A stretch of 64,000 nt of DNA from Cylicocyclus nassatus (lineage: Eukaryota > Nematoda > Chromadorea > Rhabditida > Strongylidae), in the NCBI GenBank assembly GCA_958299035.1, contig CATQJL010000001.1, positions 82,523,071-82,587,070 of the forward strand. Direction: 5' to 3'. The notes below the pieces were generated by a model. That model did no database searches and had not been told where the DNA came from. It was given only the letters and a program-made list of their open reading frames with translations. The stretch's first letter is position 1; every line of letters begins with the position of its first letter. Positions 37,735 through 50,922 of this stretch are shown here, in pieces. The position numbers were made by a program, and so were the translations under genes.

Positions 37735-38803
37735 CCTTCGCGTCGGCGGTCTTTATTCGCGTTATTCAATAGTATCAATCTCTTGCAGCTCTTTTTCAGC
37801 ATTTTTTTCAATGCGCATGTGTCCGGCCCGCCTTATCTTGCTTTATTTGGCGGCGGCAGCTTCTTTGAATTATGTTCGTTAACGATAAAGCCCATATTAC
37901 TTTCCTCATTTGCGTGAGAGGGTATATTCTGCTTCCTCATTCTTCATGCATCTAAAGTGTACTTAAAAGCAAGAAGGATCGTTGAGTTGAAGAGCGAACG
38001 CAAGCCGGATGTTCTTGGTTTTCTTCACTACGTCCTCAACTGTCCTACGCTCCCCATACTGCTCATTTTCTCCTATTCAATTCTGGAAAGATAGGTCATC
38101 CTCGTACTGTCGTCCCGACCTGAGTAGGTTCGTCAGCATTCGGTGATGTTCAGCTTGTTGGACATCACATCGATGATGATTTCTATTTCAGAGCTTTGCA
38201 TGAAGACTGGCGAAAGATTCTTCAGATGTTGTCACTTGTTTCTTGGGACCAAGGCTGTACGATTCTTGAACGACCGATAGCTCAATGATTCTCGGAGAGA
38301 AGAACAGACGGTGCGACATGATTCTCCTACCTAAGGTGGCTTAAGAGCAGGTGGACGTGGGTATGAAATAGATCCGAGTACAAGTCATAGATGAATTTCC
38401 ACAATGACCTTAGGGAAACAGTTTTGGCGGCGAGGCGCGGTCAACTTCTTACTGAAATTGAGGCGCCGTTGCGTGTACTTCTCTCAGTCTCCGCAGCATA
38501 TCTTCACTAGTCTCATATCTTTGAGATCTTCTCGCATTATCGTTTCTCTCATGGCTTTGCAAGTACGAATGTCAGTCAGCTGTTGTCCGTGGCTCGTGCT
38601 CGTCCAAGTTCGCGGATCAGCTCCAGAGTCTCAGATGAAAGTCTGGCACTATCCAGACTCTTGGATTCTTTAGCACAATCATGGAAGTGCTGAACGAGCC
38701 GTTCATATCCTTTGTCGATATTGTCAATTACGCTATCTCGCTGAGCCGAATATCGAAGAAAATAGATCTCAATTAATGATAGTCCTGGGAGAATGTTTCC
38801 CAA
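37735..38803 (-). pseudogene. RTE-type retrotransposon relic, middle and 3' parts
   Basis: The minus-strand reading gives YERLVQHFHDCAKESKSLDS and LSSETLELIRELGRARA (38576-38720), the linker between endonuclease and reverse transcriptase of worm RTE elements. Further on come DVQQAEH (near 38165), VEDVVKKTKNIRL (near 38005-38050) and KIRRAGH (near 37840), from the C-terminal part of the same protein. The catalytic palm is deleted and stops interrupt the rest. Confidence 0.75.
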
Positions 38804-39020
38804 ATTTGAACGCTATGATATCGTGAAAAGTAGAACTTGGCACTAGAAGGCAATGATCTGATCCCGTGTAGAATTTCCGAACAACAGCGATGATAGTTAG
38901 ACAATATTATGTGTTGATGATGATGTGTCTATCCCTCAAACTTTATTGCGAGCATCCGTCCACGTACGACTAAACAAGGTCACTTGCGAGGCGCCTTTGA
39001 GTGTCCGAAGCGACAGTTTG

Positions 39021-39573
39021 TTAGGCTGCTGCATACGTTCTGTTTGATTTGAATTTTCGAATTCAAAATTTCATAACTGTTTTCAAAGTTGACTTTTTTC
39101 CATGATCTTAGTTTTTGTATCTCGGCTATCAGGGGAACTGTTAAGCGGTTCGTTAGCTATCGGAGAGGTACTATATCATGCGAAAAATCCTGTTAGAGAA
39201 GAATCACGACTTACACAAACTTTAACGTTAGACAGCAAATTTTACAAGCAGGACGTATTCTTCATAAAATCGAGCTCATGCATATGCTAGCCTGTTACAT
39301 CCTTACTTGGCAACCCAAATAAAGGACTTGACTTGAAGGACGCATTGTAGAAGTTTTCTTGCAAAAACATTTTTGTATCTCGGCTATCAGGGGATGTTAG
39401 GCCTGCAATCTCGTTAGACTGAGGAATTTACTGAAATTTGATATGCATCAGTGCAAGAAAAGCAAATTTTGATGGTACAAACATTATCCTATTTAAAGGG
39501 GAATTATATCAGAACAGCTGCATTAGATATAAGGCAAAAAAACCAGACAGAACTTATGCAGCAGCCTCACTAA
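39021..39573. mobile_element. Family E mariner-type MITE
   Basis: TTAGGCTGCTGCATACGTTC and, at the right, ACTTATGCAGCAGCCTCACTAA (in parts: ACTTATGCAGCAGCC, TCACTAA) are inverted ends. Inside, TATCTCGGCTATCAGGGG occurs twice in direct orientation (about 39118 and 39376). About 550 bp. Confidence 0.72.
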
Positions 39574-40765
39574 ATGATAGCCCAGCATGCATCTGATAAA
39601 TGGATATGCGTACGGTGACAGGCCCGATACGTGTTCGGTATCCCATTGAAACCCTGTTTTCATCGTATTCAGCTTCGCGTAAAAGTAACGATCTACATGT
39701 ATATTGACGCCCTATTTTGTCGTAAGGTCTAGTTCACTCTTGTGGGATTTCCAGCATTTCGATCCCAAAATGAAAGAACGCCAAAGAGAAATCCTGCTTT
39801 AGTGCTTGTCAAAAACCGAGATGCGATAACCAATGCTTCATTCTTTGGAGGTAGCCTTGTCGAGGCGTATGCCTCGAGTAAATTTTCCATACAGCGTGTA
39901 AGAAATGTGGAGTTCAGCACGGCTTGGGGCTTACCAAACTGATTTTATTGCCGCAGTCTGAAAGAGCCGAGTCCTGCTTGACAACAATGTTCATTTCGCT
40001 CATTGAGCATGGGAACTGCTAGGTTATGGGTGTTACTTATAACAAACATTTAGGGCCTGCTACATTTCTTACAATTAGTCGACAATAATAAACCGCAGAC
40101 CGTCAAGCAGATAATAAAGCAGTCGGCGGTCAATCCACATTTTACGCATACGCACAGAAAAAGCAATTCGGGACCGCAGTGTTCGCAACATTTGTATGTG
40201 TTCTTCTATGCAAGCAACAAATACCATTAAATTTCAGCTACACTAAATCTTGATAGTTTGAGTAAAATACTCATATAGGTAGAGCAACAAGGAATAATTG
40301 TGTATCGCCTCTGACGCACTAGCTCTACTCGATGTCTAGAGGGAAGATTACCTGATTTCTACAGTTTCTATTTGTTGGTCTTATGTGTACATCTCCTTCT
40401 AAAAAACTCACCAAAACTTTCTTTCAAAGATATAAGTTTTGACCCAATTCGAAAGCTAAGCAGTGGCGTTGTGAGAAAAGCCAAAACAAAATGGTAATTA
40501 ATCCATTCATTATAGGTAAGGATCGGAATATCGACTTTGTTTTGAGATTTATAAAAAATGGAGCAGATCTTGCTTTTGAAAATATTTGAAGCGAATCAGA
40601 TCAAAATCAATGAAACTTGGTACAAAATCGATTTGGGAACATTCTGGCAAAAACCTTTCATTCTTCCCTATAACGATAACCTAAACAAAGGTTATCAAAA
40701 TCTCAAGTCGAAGTCGTCAAGGATCTTCATTACATTCATGTAAAATTAGCTGTAATCAAACATAC
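39574..40765. other. Unassigned DNA downstream of the last GT31 exon found
   Basis: The final GT31 exon or exons (minus strand) may lie here, but I could not identify them. Overlapping frames at 39729-39942 are open on both strands; the plus frame reads RNPALVLVKNRDAITNASFF. It is unassigned. Confidence 0.35.
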
Positions 40766-43700
40766 CGAGAAACTGCCCCATATCAGTAGCACGTTATCTT
40801 TCCAGTTTTCTCGCGGAACATTAACTTTTTCAGCAATGATTCCAGTAAAGAGGACATCCTGAATGAGACATGTAGTACGTTGGCCTAAAGGGCCGGGCAT
40901 ACATCATTCGATTTTATCGCTTCAAGATTCCTTCTAACAAGACAACTGTGAGTCCATTGCATGTAGATCAACTTGCATTTCTGTTATAATAGTCAGCCTG
41001 TCATGTAGGAAAATTATCACAACCGAGATGCAAGATGATCGACATGCAACGAATTGGTAACATTTGTCTTGCTGTGACAATCGCAAAGCGATGTTGCGTG
41101 ATGTATGTCCGGCTTTAAGTTAGCAACAGGGAAAAGATCGCGCAATCTCTCATGCGAGGAAGGAAGAGTTTGACCCTTAACAGCGCCTTCAAGCGTTGAA
41201 ATCTGCTCTTTACTTATGGAGCATGAGGTTTGAAGTTGTAAGGTTATGGTTATCACAACTGAAGATGCCGGCGTGCCTGCGACATTTGCTTAGCATGCCG
41301 CTACTATGCCACTCGCTGCCAACGGCATGCCGCCGGCACGCCGATGCTGACTATTCGCGGGAACTTGATTTCTGCCCCAGAAAAACAAAAGCCTTGTTTA
41401 TAAACAACATGCAATCATATGACACCAATTTTGGTGTGTGCATGCGCGTTGGAAGAGGAAGGGGGCAAAAAGCTATAGCCAAAAAATTCATGAGAACTTA
41501 TGTGAATGAAAACTGTGCTAAACATTTCTCTGAATTAGCTGGCACTATGCCAGTTGGGGGCCAGCTGAGTCGGCACCGACCCTTTGCTCGCATAAATTCA
41601 CATACTTTTTTTACATAAGTTGTACCTACACTGTAAATGTTTACATGCAAAAAAAACGATTACATAATGTTTCTGTTTTTGGCGTTTTATAGCCACCTGA
41701 AGATTTCTTGTTCTGCTCCGCAGCCGAAAAATCTTCTCCAATCGCAAGCGCGCCCTAAGCAAATGCAAAACAGATCAGAACGAACTTCGTACGATATTTT
41801 CGGGATCAAAGAGGACTTTGTTTCGAAGTTTCTTGGGTGCCAGGCTGTGCCGAGCTTTGGGAAAGAGCATAAAATGACATTGAGTATAGGACAAGAAAAG
41901 ACTACACACGCTGTGTCGATCTTAAACCGTAGTTCACGATGTTTCATTGGATACCTTATAAACTGGACTTTTGGGTGCTCATATTTTTTATTTGAAAAAA
42001 TTCTTAGCAGCCAAGAAAAATGTTAGGAAAGCGTTTAGAATGCCTTTAATGATATGCATCTTTTCACGAGCAACAGTGCGCCTCGATGTTTTAATGTATG
42101 ACTGTTGCTTCTAATTTCAAGAATTGAAGTTTTTATCTTTTTCTTTGCCGTACAGGTTTGTTATGAAGTTTTTATGTTCATGCTAAAGATGTGTCGTCAA
42201 TGAAAGAGATTAACGAGAGGAGTACTACAATTGGTATATTTATAAATTAAATCATACTCAAGTCATCATATCGTACGTCTAATGCTGTAGAAATTTTAAA
42301 AATCATTAATTAGGTTAGACCTTCATTTGTAGGCAAGCACTGGTCAAGAGTCTCAAGCCCGTTTCCCACTTCACTAAGGTTTAAAGTAATTGTCAGTGAA
42401 AAATCTTTTGATCTACGCTGACTATGTGTGAAGAAATTCTATCATTTTCTCAGACTAGGTTTTTTGAAGTGAATAGAATTTTGGATGACTTTGATTTCCG
42501 AAGCTATAGTGAATGTTCCGAAGCCTCAAGATGTTGGCCACTGACATGAAGATAGATAGCTCTTGATGTTGTTAGTCGGACTATGGTCGCAAAACGTAAT
42601 CCTTTTCAAATCCTTTCGATGGGAGATTGCGAACCCATAAACGACGAATAATTTTGCTTGCCGGCGCCAAGCGACAAAGCGTTTTTGCACAACACTTTCG
42701 CCGTGTGAAGGTTTTGTGGTTACTTACGAAATGCAAGGTTATTTTGTAAACAACTACGAACATTTTTTGAAATACGAAACCTACAGGTTCCAAAAGCGAA
42801 AAAAGTTGGAAAATTCTAATTTGGAAGAACTAATAGACCTACAAATGGTATGAGTTTGCAAAAGCTGTGAGCCACCTATGGTTCACATCTTCCCTGGCAA
42901 AAAAGTGCATGGGCCACCGGTGGTCCACATCATCGTCAATGGATTAGTGGAGTATAAGGCGTCGTCAATCGGTCAATAGCGTATGAGGCAATTTGTTCAA
43001 AAAATAACAATCAATCAAATACTGCGAGTATCTGTCAAATTTCAACTGTCAACTTCTTCATAATTGTACCTCTAATCTCAGCGGTGCAAAGAGATGCGCA
43101 GAACTGAGTATGCGCCATCCAGCATCTTTACCCATTACGTACATAGGACCACTGCAGAAAGGCGGATAGAAGGGTTGTGACCAGTCATCGTACGACAAGA
43201 ACCTGAGAAACAGAATATAATGGTATTAGTAACAATTGTTCTCTCAATATTGCAATAACAAAAGAGATTTTTTTTATACTTCAGGCTAATTTTTTTTTAT
43301 TCTGCGAGTTGAATGCCCAAAACAACTATAATTTTCAGCCAAAGCACGCACTCATACATCCAACTATGTATAACCGAGTTGGAGGAATGTAACTATACAA
43401 CTTGTGTTTTTATACTTTTCAAAAAGTTTATACCATATTCGTGCGCAATGTCTTTATTATAAAGTCGCAATTACATCACGTTCACGCTATTGCTATCCTT
43501 CACGTTACGACATAAGAATCAGATAGATAATAGATACACGTGGATCGGATTTATTGTTAACTTCATACAAAATTTCAGGGTAAGGATAAAGCAAAAGTTA
43601 AACCGTGAGCTTCGCTAACTTCGTAGCTTATGACTTCATTGGCTATAACAAATAAGACAGGAACAGAGTAGCGAACCAGTTAGTATGGCATATTTAGATT

Positions 43701-46700
43701 TGGGAATCTAAGGGAAAAGGGGGGTTTTTCAAACACGTCTATACGTTCAACGCAATACTCAAACAGCCCGTGTGAGAATATGCTTTTCAAAATCTACGTG
43801 GTTGAACATTACACTACCCAAAGCATTTTTGGGAAACCATGCTTCTATGCACAAAATGGTGAAAATGACTTCACAGATAATGATGTGGCACCAAACTGGT
43901 ATGGTAACGGATGAGAGCTAGAAGGCACTAACTCCCACTTTTACAGAACTTTGGGTTCGAAGCAAATGGCAAGCTTTTTACTGAAAAATCTCTACCACCG
44001 AAGATGGAAAAAAATGAGTCGTACACAGCGTCAAATTAGGGTGAATTTGAATTCAGCGTATATGGGCAGTGGGAGTAAGAAGAAAGTATGATATCACAAA
44101 AAGAATGAATGAATGAAGAGCGTGCCCAGCTTTTGCCTCCATGAAGACGGCAATTCACGTAAATTTTTCATAATTTTCACACAAATTTATTCTAACAATG
44201 CTTACTGTATGTATCCCCTTTCGTTCGGGGTACGGGTAAAAAGTCACTTCTTTTCGCGAAAAGACGAAACGCGACGTCAAGCAGTAAAGGCCTGAGTTCC
44301 CGTCAGCACACTCCTGTCGCAATGCTACTTATGGCATTGGTTCATGTACCACCCCTACAGTGGCGGAGAGCGGTCACCGCGCGCAGTGTGACTCCTGACC
44401 CGTAACCTTCGTTCGGCATCCAAAATAGGAACGTTGATTTTCAGGGGAAACCGCCCTTTAATTAGACGCCCCGATCAAAGGGAAACCTACAATTCGGAAG
44501 TGACAAAGGCGAATTCGTTTCCAGGTTTCCATATGCTGCCTTATGCCGGGAACTGATTGCATCCTCAACTACAACTATCAGTCACGGTACCATAAACTCA
44601 TATGAAAGGTACCTTGTAAAATCATACGCCCTTCCACATGCGAACATCCATACGTGTTGTCTTATGACTCCATAACTTTGTGATGAAATCTCGCTCATTG
44701 AATTAAGAAAAAAAAAGAAGAAATCCGAATGACAATGACTTGAGCCCATCACCCTTTCGAAATGACTGTTGATCATGAACATGCTTTCAATACTTGTTCC
44801 CAAGTTTTATCGCAACGTTGTTTTTTATGACCGTATTTCTGCCCACTTTTTGCTATGGCCATCAACCCACACCAAAAAGGAATTGCTCCCTCAATTTTCA
44901 AGCAACGAAAGCAGTCAACTTGCATCCAATCTGCGAGTGCTGTGGAGTATTTACTGCTGAAACGTTTCGGTATTGCAGCTTTAGCAAAGGTGAATTGGAT
45001 GAGGCTGTATGACATTTCAAGGCCTGATGATGATTTCATGCAGCTCTAAATGCAATTTGTTTGACGGGTTCTCGGAGTTGTTCGCTTGTATGGCAGGAAC
45101 ACTTTCACAATACTGCAAAACATTGGCTTTCACTTCGTCAGGTCTAAACTTTTCGAAGCAATCCTGTACCAAACTCAAGAAAGATGTAGCCTTGGCAAAT
45201 GCATTACGCAGTGATGGCTCCCTCAACTGCCTTACTTTCAAGTTTGAACACAGAAAATGCAATTATTCAAAAGTCGTAATTTTATACATCAAATTTCAAG
45301 CCGCTGAACTTCCCCACAGAGCGCTCTCTGCAAGTTTGATGAGATCCTAGGACTTTTTTTTACAGATACATTTATAGCAACTCCTATCAGCCCTTGGCAT
45401 TCCCTTAGAATATGGCCTGTGGTAAACCCTGTTTAGCACATTTCGGCTGGGGCGTGCCTACGTTGAACATAGAGCGCCTTTGTGTGCCGAAAGGAACAAA
45501 TGAGTAGGATTGGTGAAACGGCTGAGTAACTATTATTCAATACGCGAGTCCTTAAGTTGAGGCCGGTTAGCGGTGACCGCCGTCAAGAAATGCACTTAGC
45601 AAATGAATGAAGAAAAGAAAGCAGGATTTTTTGACGAAAATTTTATGGAAAAAAGAAAATGTTGGAACATCACCGAATGAAACAAATCAAAAAGCTTTTT
45701 GAAAGAAAACGCAAACAGTCTATGAAAAAAAGAAAAGGCCCCATTTTCTTTTTTTGTCACCGCGATCAACTCTTTACCTACTAATCCTCCTTCATTAAGG
45801 TCGCCGAAATTGTGCAGTTTTGGGAGTTTTGTGCCGCCGCAGGTGCGTCAACTGAATTGTTCCGTAAGTTACTTACGAGCAACTTACGGAGCTTACGGGA
45901 ATTGTGTCTGATTCTCCTCTTTTGTACACTATCTCATTTGGTTTACCAGAAACCTGCCCTCGGCCTAAATGTCATTCTGTTGCACTGATCGAGGCACTCA
46001 GCCGGGTACCCTTCTGACTGTTCAAATGACTATCCTAAAACATGAAAAGGTGGGCGGGTCTTTGGTTCACCTTGAAAAGTTCTTTTCTTCTGAATAATTC
46101 ATCTCAGGCAAACTGATAGTGAAATGAATGGGGGTTTACTGCGGGCCTGCGACACCAACAGCAAAAACGCAAAAAGGAAAAAAAACCTTTTGGAAGACCT
46201 AATATTTCTATAAGTTCAAGAGTGGTGAGAACCAGGCCCTCGCAAATTGCAGGCTCAAACCTGCAGTGTCTACAATGATTAGGAAATAGCGCAAATCAAG
46301 TTTCAAATTTACACCAACCGAAGCTTGAGATTACGGCATACAAAAGTGAAAGCGTCAGATCTTGCGCATATTCATGCTGAGCAAAGCCATTGTCTATAAT
46401 GTCCTTTAAAGTCGTTTGAACTATTGAATCGTAGTGGTATTATGATCGTGCGAAAATTCCAATAGATTGCTTGCAGAAACCTTTTAGCTCTAACCATAAT
46501 TTTACGGAGATGTTCAGCCGTCTGCAAAATCAAATTACGCCTTTTCTCGTGAAGATTGTAAGCTCGGAAACATTAAGGACTCTGAAAATTTCCCTCTTGA
46601 AAACAACTTCTTTTTTTCTCCTGAACATTCTCAGATCTTTGATTACTGTAGAGTTACGAACATATACGGTTGTTTTTGGCAAAGCTTACCACTTGTGACT

Positions 46701-47347
46701 GGAATTTCTTTCTGGTTTTGATTTCGCACATACTAAACAAAATATAGATTGACTGGCTCTATCAGTCCTCTTCCATAGCTTATCCATGCGGTCAAGATGG
46801 ACTGCGACATCACCGTCAACTTTCATCAGAAACTGAGCCATAGGGCAATATTCCTGATGAAAAATAAATGATGCGTAAACCTGCAACGAAAATGTCTTTG
46901 AGTTGCAGATCACTTTTGGTGTAGTTTACCTTCAAGTTTAGATTATCATAAGATTCGGACATGTTGGTAACAATCAAATCATCATGTAATTCTTGCTCTT
47001 TCTGCAGCTTATAAAGGTCACTTGTGGAAGCTGGAGAAGACATGATGAAGAAAACAATCGTGCGGCCAGTCTAAATGTTTTTGTGCGGTGGTATGTGCGC
47101 ATCATCATCATTGCCTACAACGAATTGATAATTGTTCGTAGCAATGCAGTCATTCTGCTTGAATTTCACTTTTAGAATCAGTGCTCACTTCACTTAAGTC
47201 GATGGAAGCTCGTGCTGAGAGCAGGCTAAGAAAGGAAGCACCTTGATAGAATCCGACTCTTCTGCAGATGCCCAGCTTTCGCGAACGGCACGACGCATCT
47301 CGGTATGATTCGCAATAGATAACACTGTGGCTATCATGAGAGGGTTG
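40766..47347 (-). CDS. GT31-type (Galactosyl_T) hexosyltransferase, five exons found
   Basis: Exons join in phase, 5' to 3' on the minus strand: 47347-47242, 47070-46930, 46880-46690, 43202-43070, 40858-40766; about 221 codons. They encode ATVLSIANHTEMRRAVRESW (the R..RE.W block of the family), VFFIMSSP and LHDDLIVTNMSESYDNLNLK, then CPMAQFLMKVDGDVAVHLDR (DxD-type D-G-D metal site), YPPFCSGPMYVMG, and DVLFTGIIAEKVNVPREN (the conserved E/D-D-V..TG block). This order is that of Galactosyl_T (PF01762) proteins, Golgi enzymes that add galactose or GalNAc/GlcNAc to glycans. Acceptors end TTTAG or CAG; donors include GTAAAC, GTAAGC and GTATG. The N-terminal membrane-anchor exon and the last exon were not found. 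No internal stop was seen. Confidence 0.87.
40876..41125. repeat. Palindrome in the last GT31 intron found
   Basis: Plus-strand CTAAAGGGCCGGGCATACAT... to CAACTTGCATTTCTG (40887-40985) is inverted at 41020-41125 (CCGGACATACATCACG, CATCTTGCATCTCGG on the minus strand). The two arms nearly touch near 41000. Confidence 0.6.
41126..43069. other. GT31 intron with an unassigned plus-strand frame
   Basis: A 129-codon plus frame (41637-42026) begins with a hydrophobic segment (IMFLFLAFYSH) resembling a signal peptide, but no domain is recognisable. Near 42868-42940, CCACCTATGGTTCAC and CCACCGGTGGTCCAC repeat directly with a CGTCAATGG word nearby, perhaps a decayed element end. Confidence 0.35.
43203..46689. 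other. Large GT31 intron (3.5 kb)
   Basis: The two flanking exons join in phase across this stretch. Minus-strand frames at 45262-45017 and 45039-44773 overlap end to end and give well-mixed protein-like sequence (LVQDCFEKFRPDEV; VDCFRCLKIEGAIPFWCGL), but I cannot identify it. A hairpin built on CTTACG words lies at 45862-45901. Confidence 0.4.
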
Positions 47348-47542
47348 CTAAATGCATGAAAATCGAGTAAAATGATAATTTTTAACATTATCATAATGTT
47401 CACTAGACAGATCGAAGCGGATTTTGCAAGCCCACCTGTGTTATGCAGTTATACAAAGTTATCCAAAGCCCTTTCAGTGCGCCTTTGGCAACCGCTATTT
47501 CTCAACTTACTTACTTTTTGATCTAACTAAGCCTCTGTAATA

Positions 47543-48220
47543 CAGGGTGTCCCAAAAAAATGTGAACACTGTTTGATTGTTAATAACTTCCTTGCTTTTA
47601 TGTCTTTCGCCGAGCATAAGGTACCATTTTTTAGAGCGAGGTTCAACTTAGATCTGCAGTATGGCGCGAATCGTCGATCGCTCTTCATTACTGTAGGGTT
47701 ACGGTAGGAACTTTGACAAGGATTTTAGGTTATTGGAGGCCATGTTCTGCCTCGGAACAAAACCAAACAAGCCAAAAACTCTTATACGAGGTAATGGCAA
47801 CCGCTGATTTCGAATATGAAGTTTTCACTTTACTGCGATGATTCTTTCCATGGTTATCCCAAGTAAACCGTAATAACCGACTTTCCAGCATTTGTCAGAA
47901 ATGTGATTACACCGTCAAAAAAGCTAAAAACACTTGTAAAAAGTTGTGCAGCAGAATCAGGGTGCCCGAAAACCCTGGTATACGATTTTACAGATTTTTT
48001 GGAAAAAATTTTGTCAAATGGCATATTTCACAGTGGATCCACATGCTGAAAGTTCATACCGTAATCCTACAGTAACGAAGAGCGATCGATGTTTCGCTCT
48101 ATGCTATAAATCTAAGTTGAACCTTGCTCTACAGAATGGTGCCTTATGCTCGGCGAAAGACATGAAAGCAACGGAGTTATTAACGATCAAACAGTGTTCA
48201 CATTTTTTTGGGACACCTTG
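47543..48220. mobile_element. Tc1-type fold-back (CAGGGTGTCCC), copy 2
   Basis: TA precedes CAGGGTGTCCCAAAAAAATG; the right end TTGGGACACCTTG is followed by TA. Shared interior words with copy 1 include TCATTACTGTAGGGTTACGG. 678 bp. It lies about 200 bp upstream of the first GT31 exon found. Confidence 0.87.
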
Positions 48221-48390
48221 TAGAAAAAACGATGATCGACGTATTTAGCGTTTTCCTTAGCATAAACTTGCGCTTCTTTGGTTGCAGGTTATTTTTCAAG
48301 CCTTAATTTCTAAGCTAAGCGATAGCCAGAGTAGGCACGAGGGTGGCAAATTTTGAAGCTGAAAATTGTCTTACAGAAAAAAAGCGAGTA

Positions 48391-49755
48391 ACGTAGAGTC
48401 GTTTTCAATACGTACTGGTCTTTTTTACCGTATGCCTTCCCCTCAACATGACGTGGATTGGCGCGGCGCCGCCTCGCTTTGGGCCCTCGCCCCGTAGCGG
48501 ACGCTCGTTTAGCGTGGCGTGGCGAGAAAAGCAACGTGGCGCAAGCTCGAGGCGATGCGGCGATTCACCAATCCACCTCATAGGCTGGAAGCAGGTTTGA
48601 GCGTGGGGTCACGCGCGCCAGATCCGGGAGGGGGGGGGGAGGGTGAGGGTAAGAGCAAAGGGAGAGGATTGAATCAAGACCAAAAAATTGAGGAAATACT
48701 ACAATCGAGTAAGATGAAGAAGAAAGGCGCTCAATCGTGACCACAACTCTTAGAGGAATGACAGTCGTACAGCATGCTGATTGACTCGACTAACGAAGTC
48801 TCAGCTAAATTTCAATTCCTCTAATTTACACATACGTAAGTTCACCAAAGAAGCTTTCTATGTAAATTGGGTATGATTTCCGTAATCATTATGTCCGATC
48901 ACCTCAACGAGCTCCACAGATCGTTACTTATTACATTTTCTAGTGTTTCCTAACGTTTAAAAATTATGATTTTCAAACATAATTAACTTGGTCACAAAAG
49001 CGAAAGAAGTCAGCTTTTTCGTATTCATAACAAAGTACTACTCTTTATCAGTCTGTGGTAATAGTTGGACTTTGTATCACTCTCAAAAATGGATTAAGAA
49101 GTGCTGTCAGAATGCTAATCACCGCGTTTTCTGCCTCGAGTGCATTCAATTTTAGCGATCACCACAAAAGCCAAAACAAATCAAGATGAGCTCAACACCT
49201 ATTGTAAAATCTTCGAGGTTCATGCTAGCGAATCATATAAAACTAAGGTGGAAGAACTTCGTCGGTGTAAAGTTATAGGGTCAGGTGCAACCCTCAAAAG
49301 GTCAGGCTGCCTGAGTATTTGAGGGGTTGCGCCTGACCCCGTGACTCGCCTTCAAAATCCAGAAATTGCTCCATTCCTGGTGTGAAAATTGAGCTCATAG
49401 CTTCTTCTTGCTACTGGAGATTTGGAGTCGAACGCCCCACCCCTAGAAAAGCTATGGCCTTTTCAAAAGGCCCATTCAGATCAAAATCAGCCGCCAAATT
49501 ACGCGTAATCGTAAGGTGCAGTTATAAGAAATCGTGCGTACAGTGCTCAAATATTGAAAGCCGTCTAGAAAAGGATGTTGTCTTCCAGAATGTTGCACTC
49601 TGAGGATTCGGAAGTCAAGAGGAGTAGGAAGGGATCGTTTGAGGGCTTTCATGGGAAGGGTCGTTTTCGAAAAACTTTGTCTGACCTCTTGCTCAACTTT
49701 GGCTGGAAGGCATACGGTAAAAAAGACCAATACGTATTGAAAACGATCGTATGTA
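48391..49755. repeat. Inverted 45-bp repeats 1.3 kb apart
   Basis: CGTTTTCAATACGTACTGGT with CTTTTTTACCGTATGCC (48397-48433) recurs inverted at 49707-49750. Both arms encode KAYGKKDQYVLKT when read outward. The flanks are unrelated. They could be ends of a decayed element or two solo fragments. Confidence 0.55.
49278..49339. repeat. 62-bp hairpin element
   Basis: GGGTCAGGTGCAACCCTCAA and TTTGAGGGGTTGCGCCTGACCC (in parts) are inverted and enclose a short loop that itself contains CAGGCTGCCTG. It looks like a miniature MITE. Confidence 0.7.
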
Positions 49756-50922
49756 CACTTTTTTTACCTACACTTACATTCTCTCCACAAGTTGCTACAC
49801 CACTGGCATGCAAGAACACGATCTTGCTCGACCGTTGTTTACAAAAATATAAATTTCTTTTCAAGTAGTAATTTATTGCCTTGTTTGCAGCGCACACATA
49901 ACGATATGACAAGGGTTTTTCGAGTATAGATGGACAAAAGCTCGAATGAGCGTAATGCAGAGTATGATGGAAAAATTATCTGACTTTACGACAAGTTTTT
50001 TTGAGAACTTCTCACTATTTAAAAATATCAAATGACTCGTTTGCAACACACTGATGATGATATGGCAGAAAATTTGGTGTGTATAAGGAACAGTGGGAGT
50101 AGGGAACCGAGTATGAAAAATTATGGGAGACTCTTGCGAAAAAAGCGTAAACTTTTTTCTAATTAGGTGGGCATATGCCTGTTAGGATGCAAAATAGCAA
50201 TAATATCGGTGAGAGAAAAGCGCGTTTTTTTAATTGCACACGCAGCTGGCGAATCAGTGGGGAATCGTAAAAGTTGAAACTAGCAAAGGCGTTTTGAAAG
50301 ATGTTCATTTTCCACCATTGTGTTGGGCCCTGGCGACAGCTTTCTCCTGCTGCATTCAAAATGGCCACGTTTATTGTATGGTTCTCAACTGCAGTGTGAT
50401 TGAGCGAGATAGAAGATTCTACAGATGTTTTTGATGCTGCACATGTACTAAGAACATGCTGGCTTTGAGAAAAAGTTTAGGTTATTAACTTGAATTCTGT
50501 ACCGTTTTGAACGTAAAGTAAATAGAATACTTACTGTTTGCGTGAACCATCACATGACGATAAGCGAGATCTGCTTGGCAACAAGATATATTTGTAAGTG
50601 CGAGAAAAATTTGCAAATCTTATTTCGTGCACCGTTGAAACATTTTTGAAAATTCTTTCAGGCTCCATCATGCGCAATGTGATCTTCAAAACTAAGCAAC
50701 AATCTGAAAAGTCAACTCATAATCAAATCTCGTGTTATGATGTATTCGCTATGCACTAAGAGGGCATTTTTTTCGCAGTCATTCCGAGCAGCAAGTATAG
50801 GATGCATAAAAGCAGCCCGGAAGTCATATTGTTCTCAACCACACTATACTTCTAGACTTCATTAGTTTCATGCTCATAAGACTTTCTGACCGCAAATTTT
50901 TTTCTATCACACCTCGCATATA
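49756..50922. other. Unassigned DNA
   Basis: No gene or repeat that I can support. Short overlapping frames only. Confidence 0.35.
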
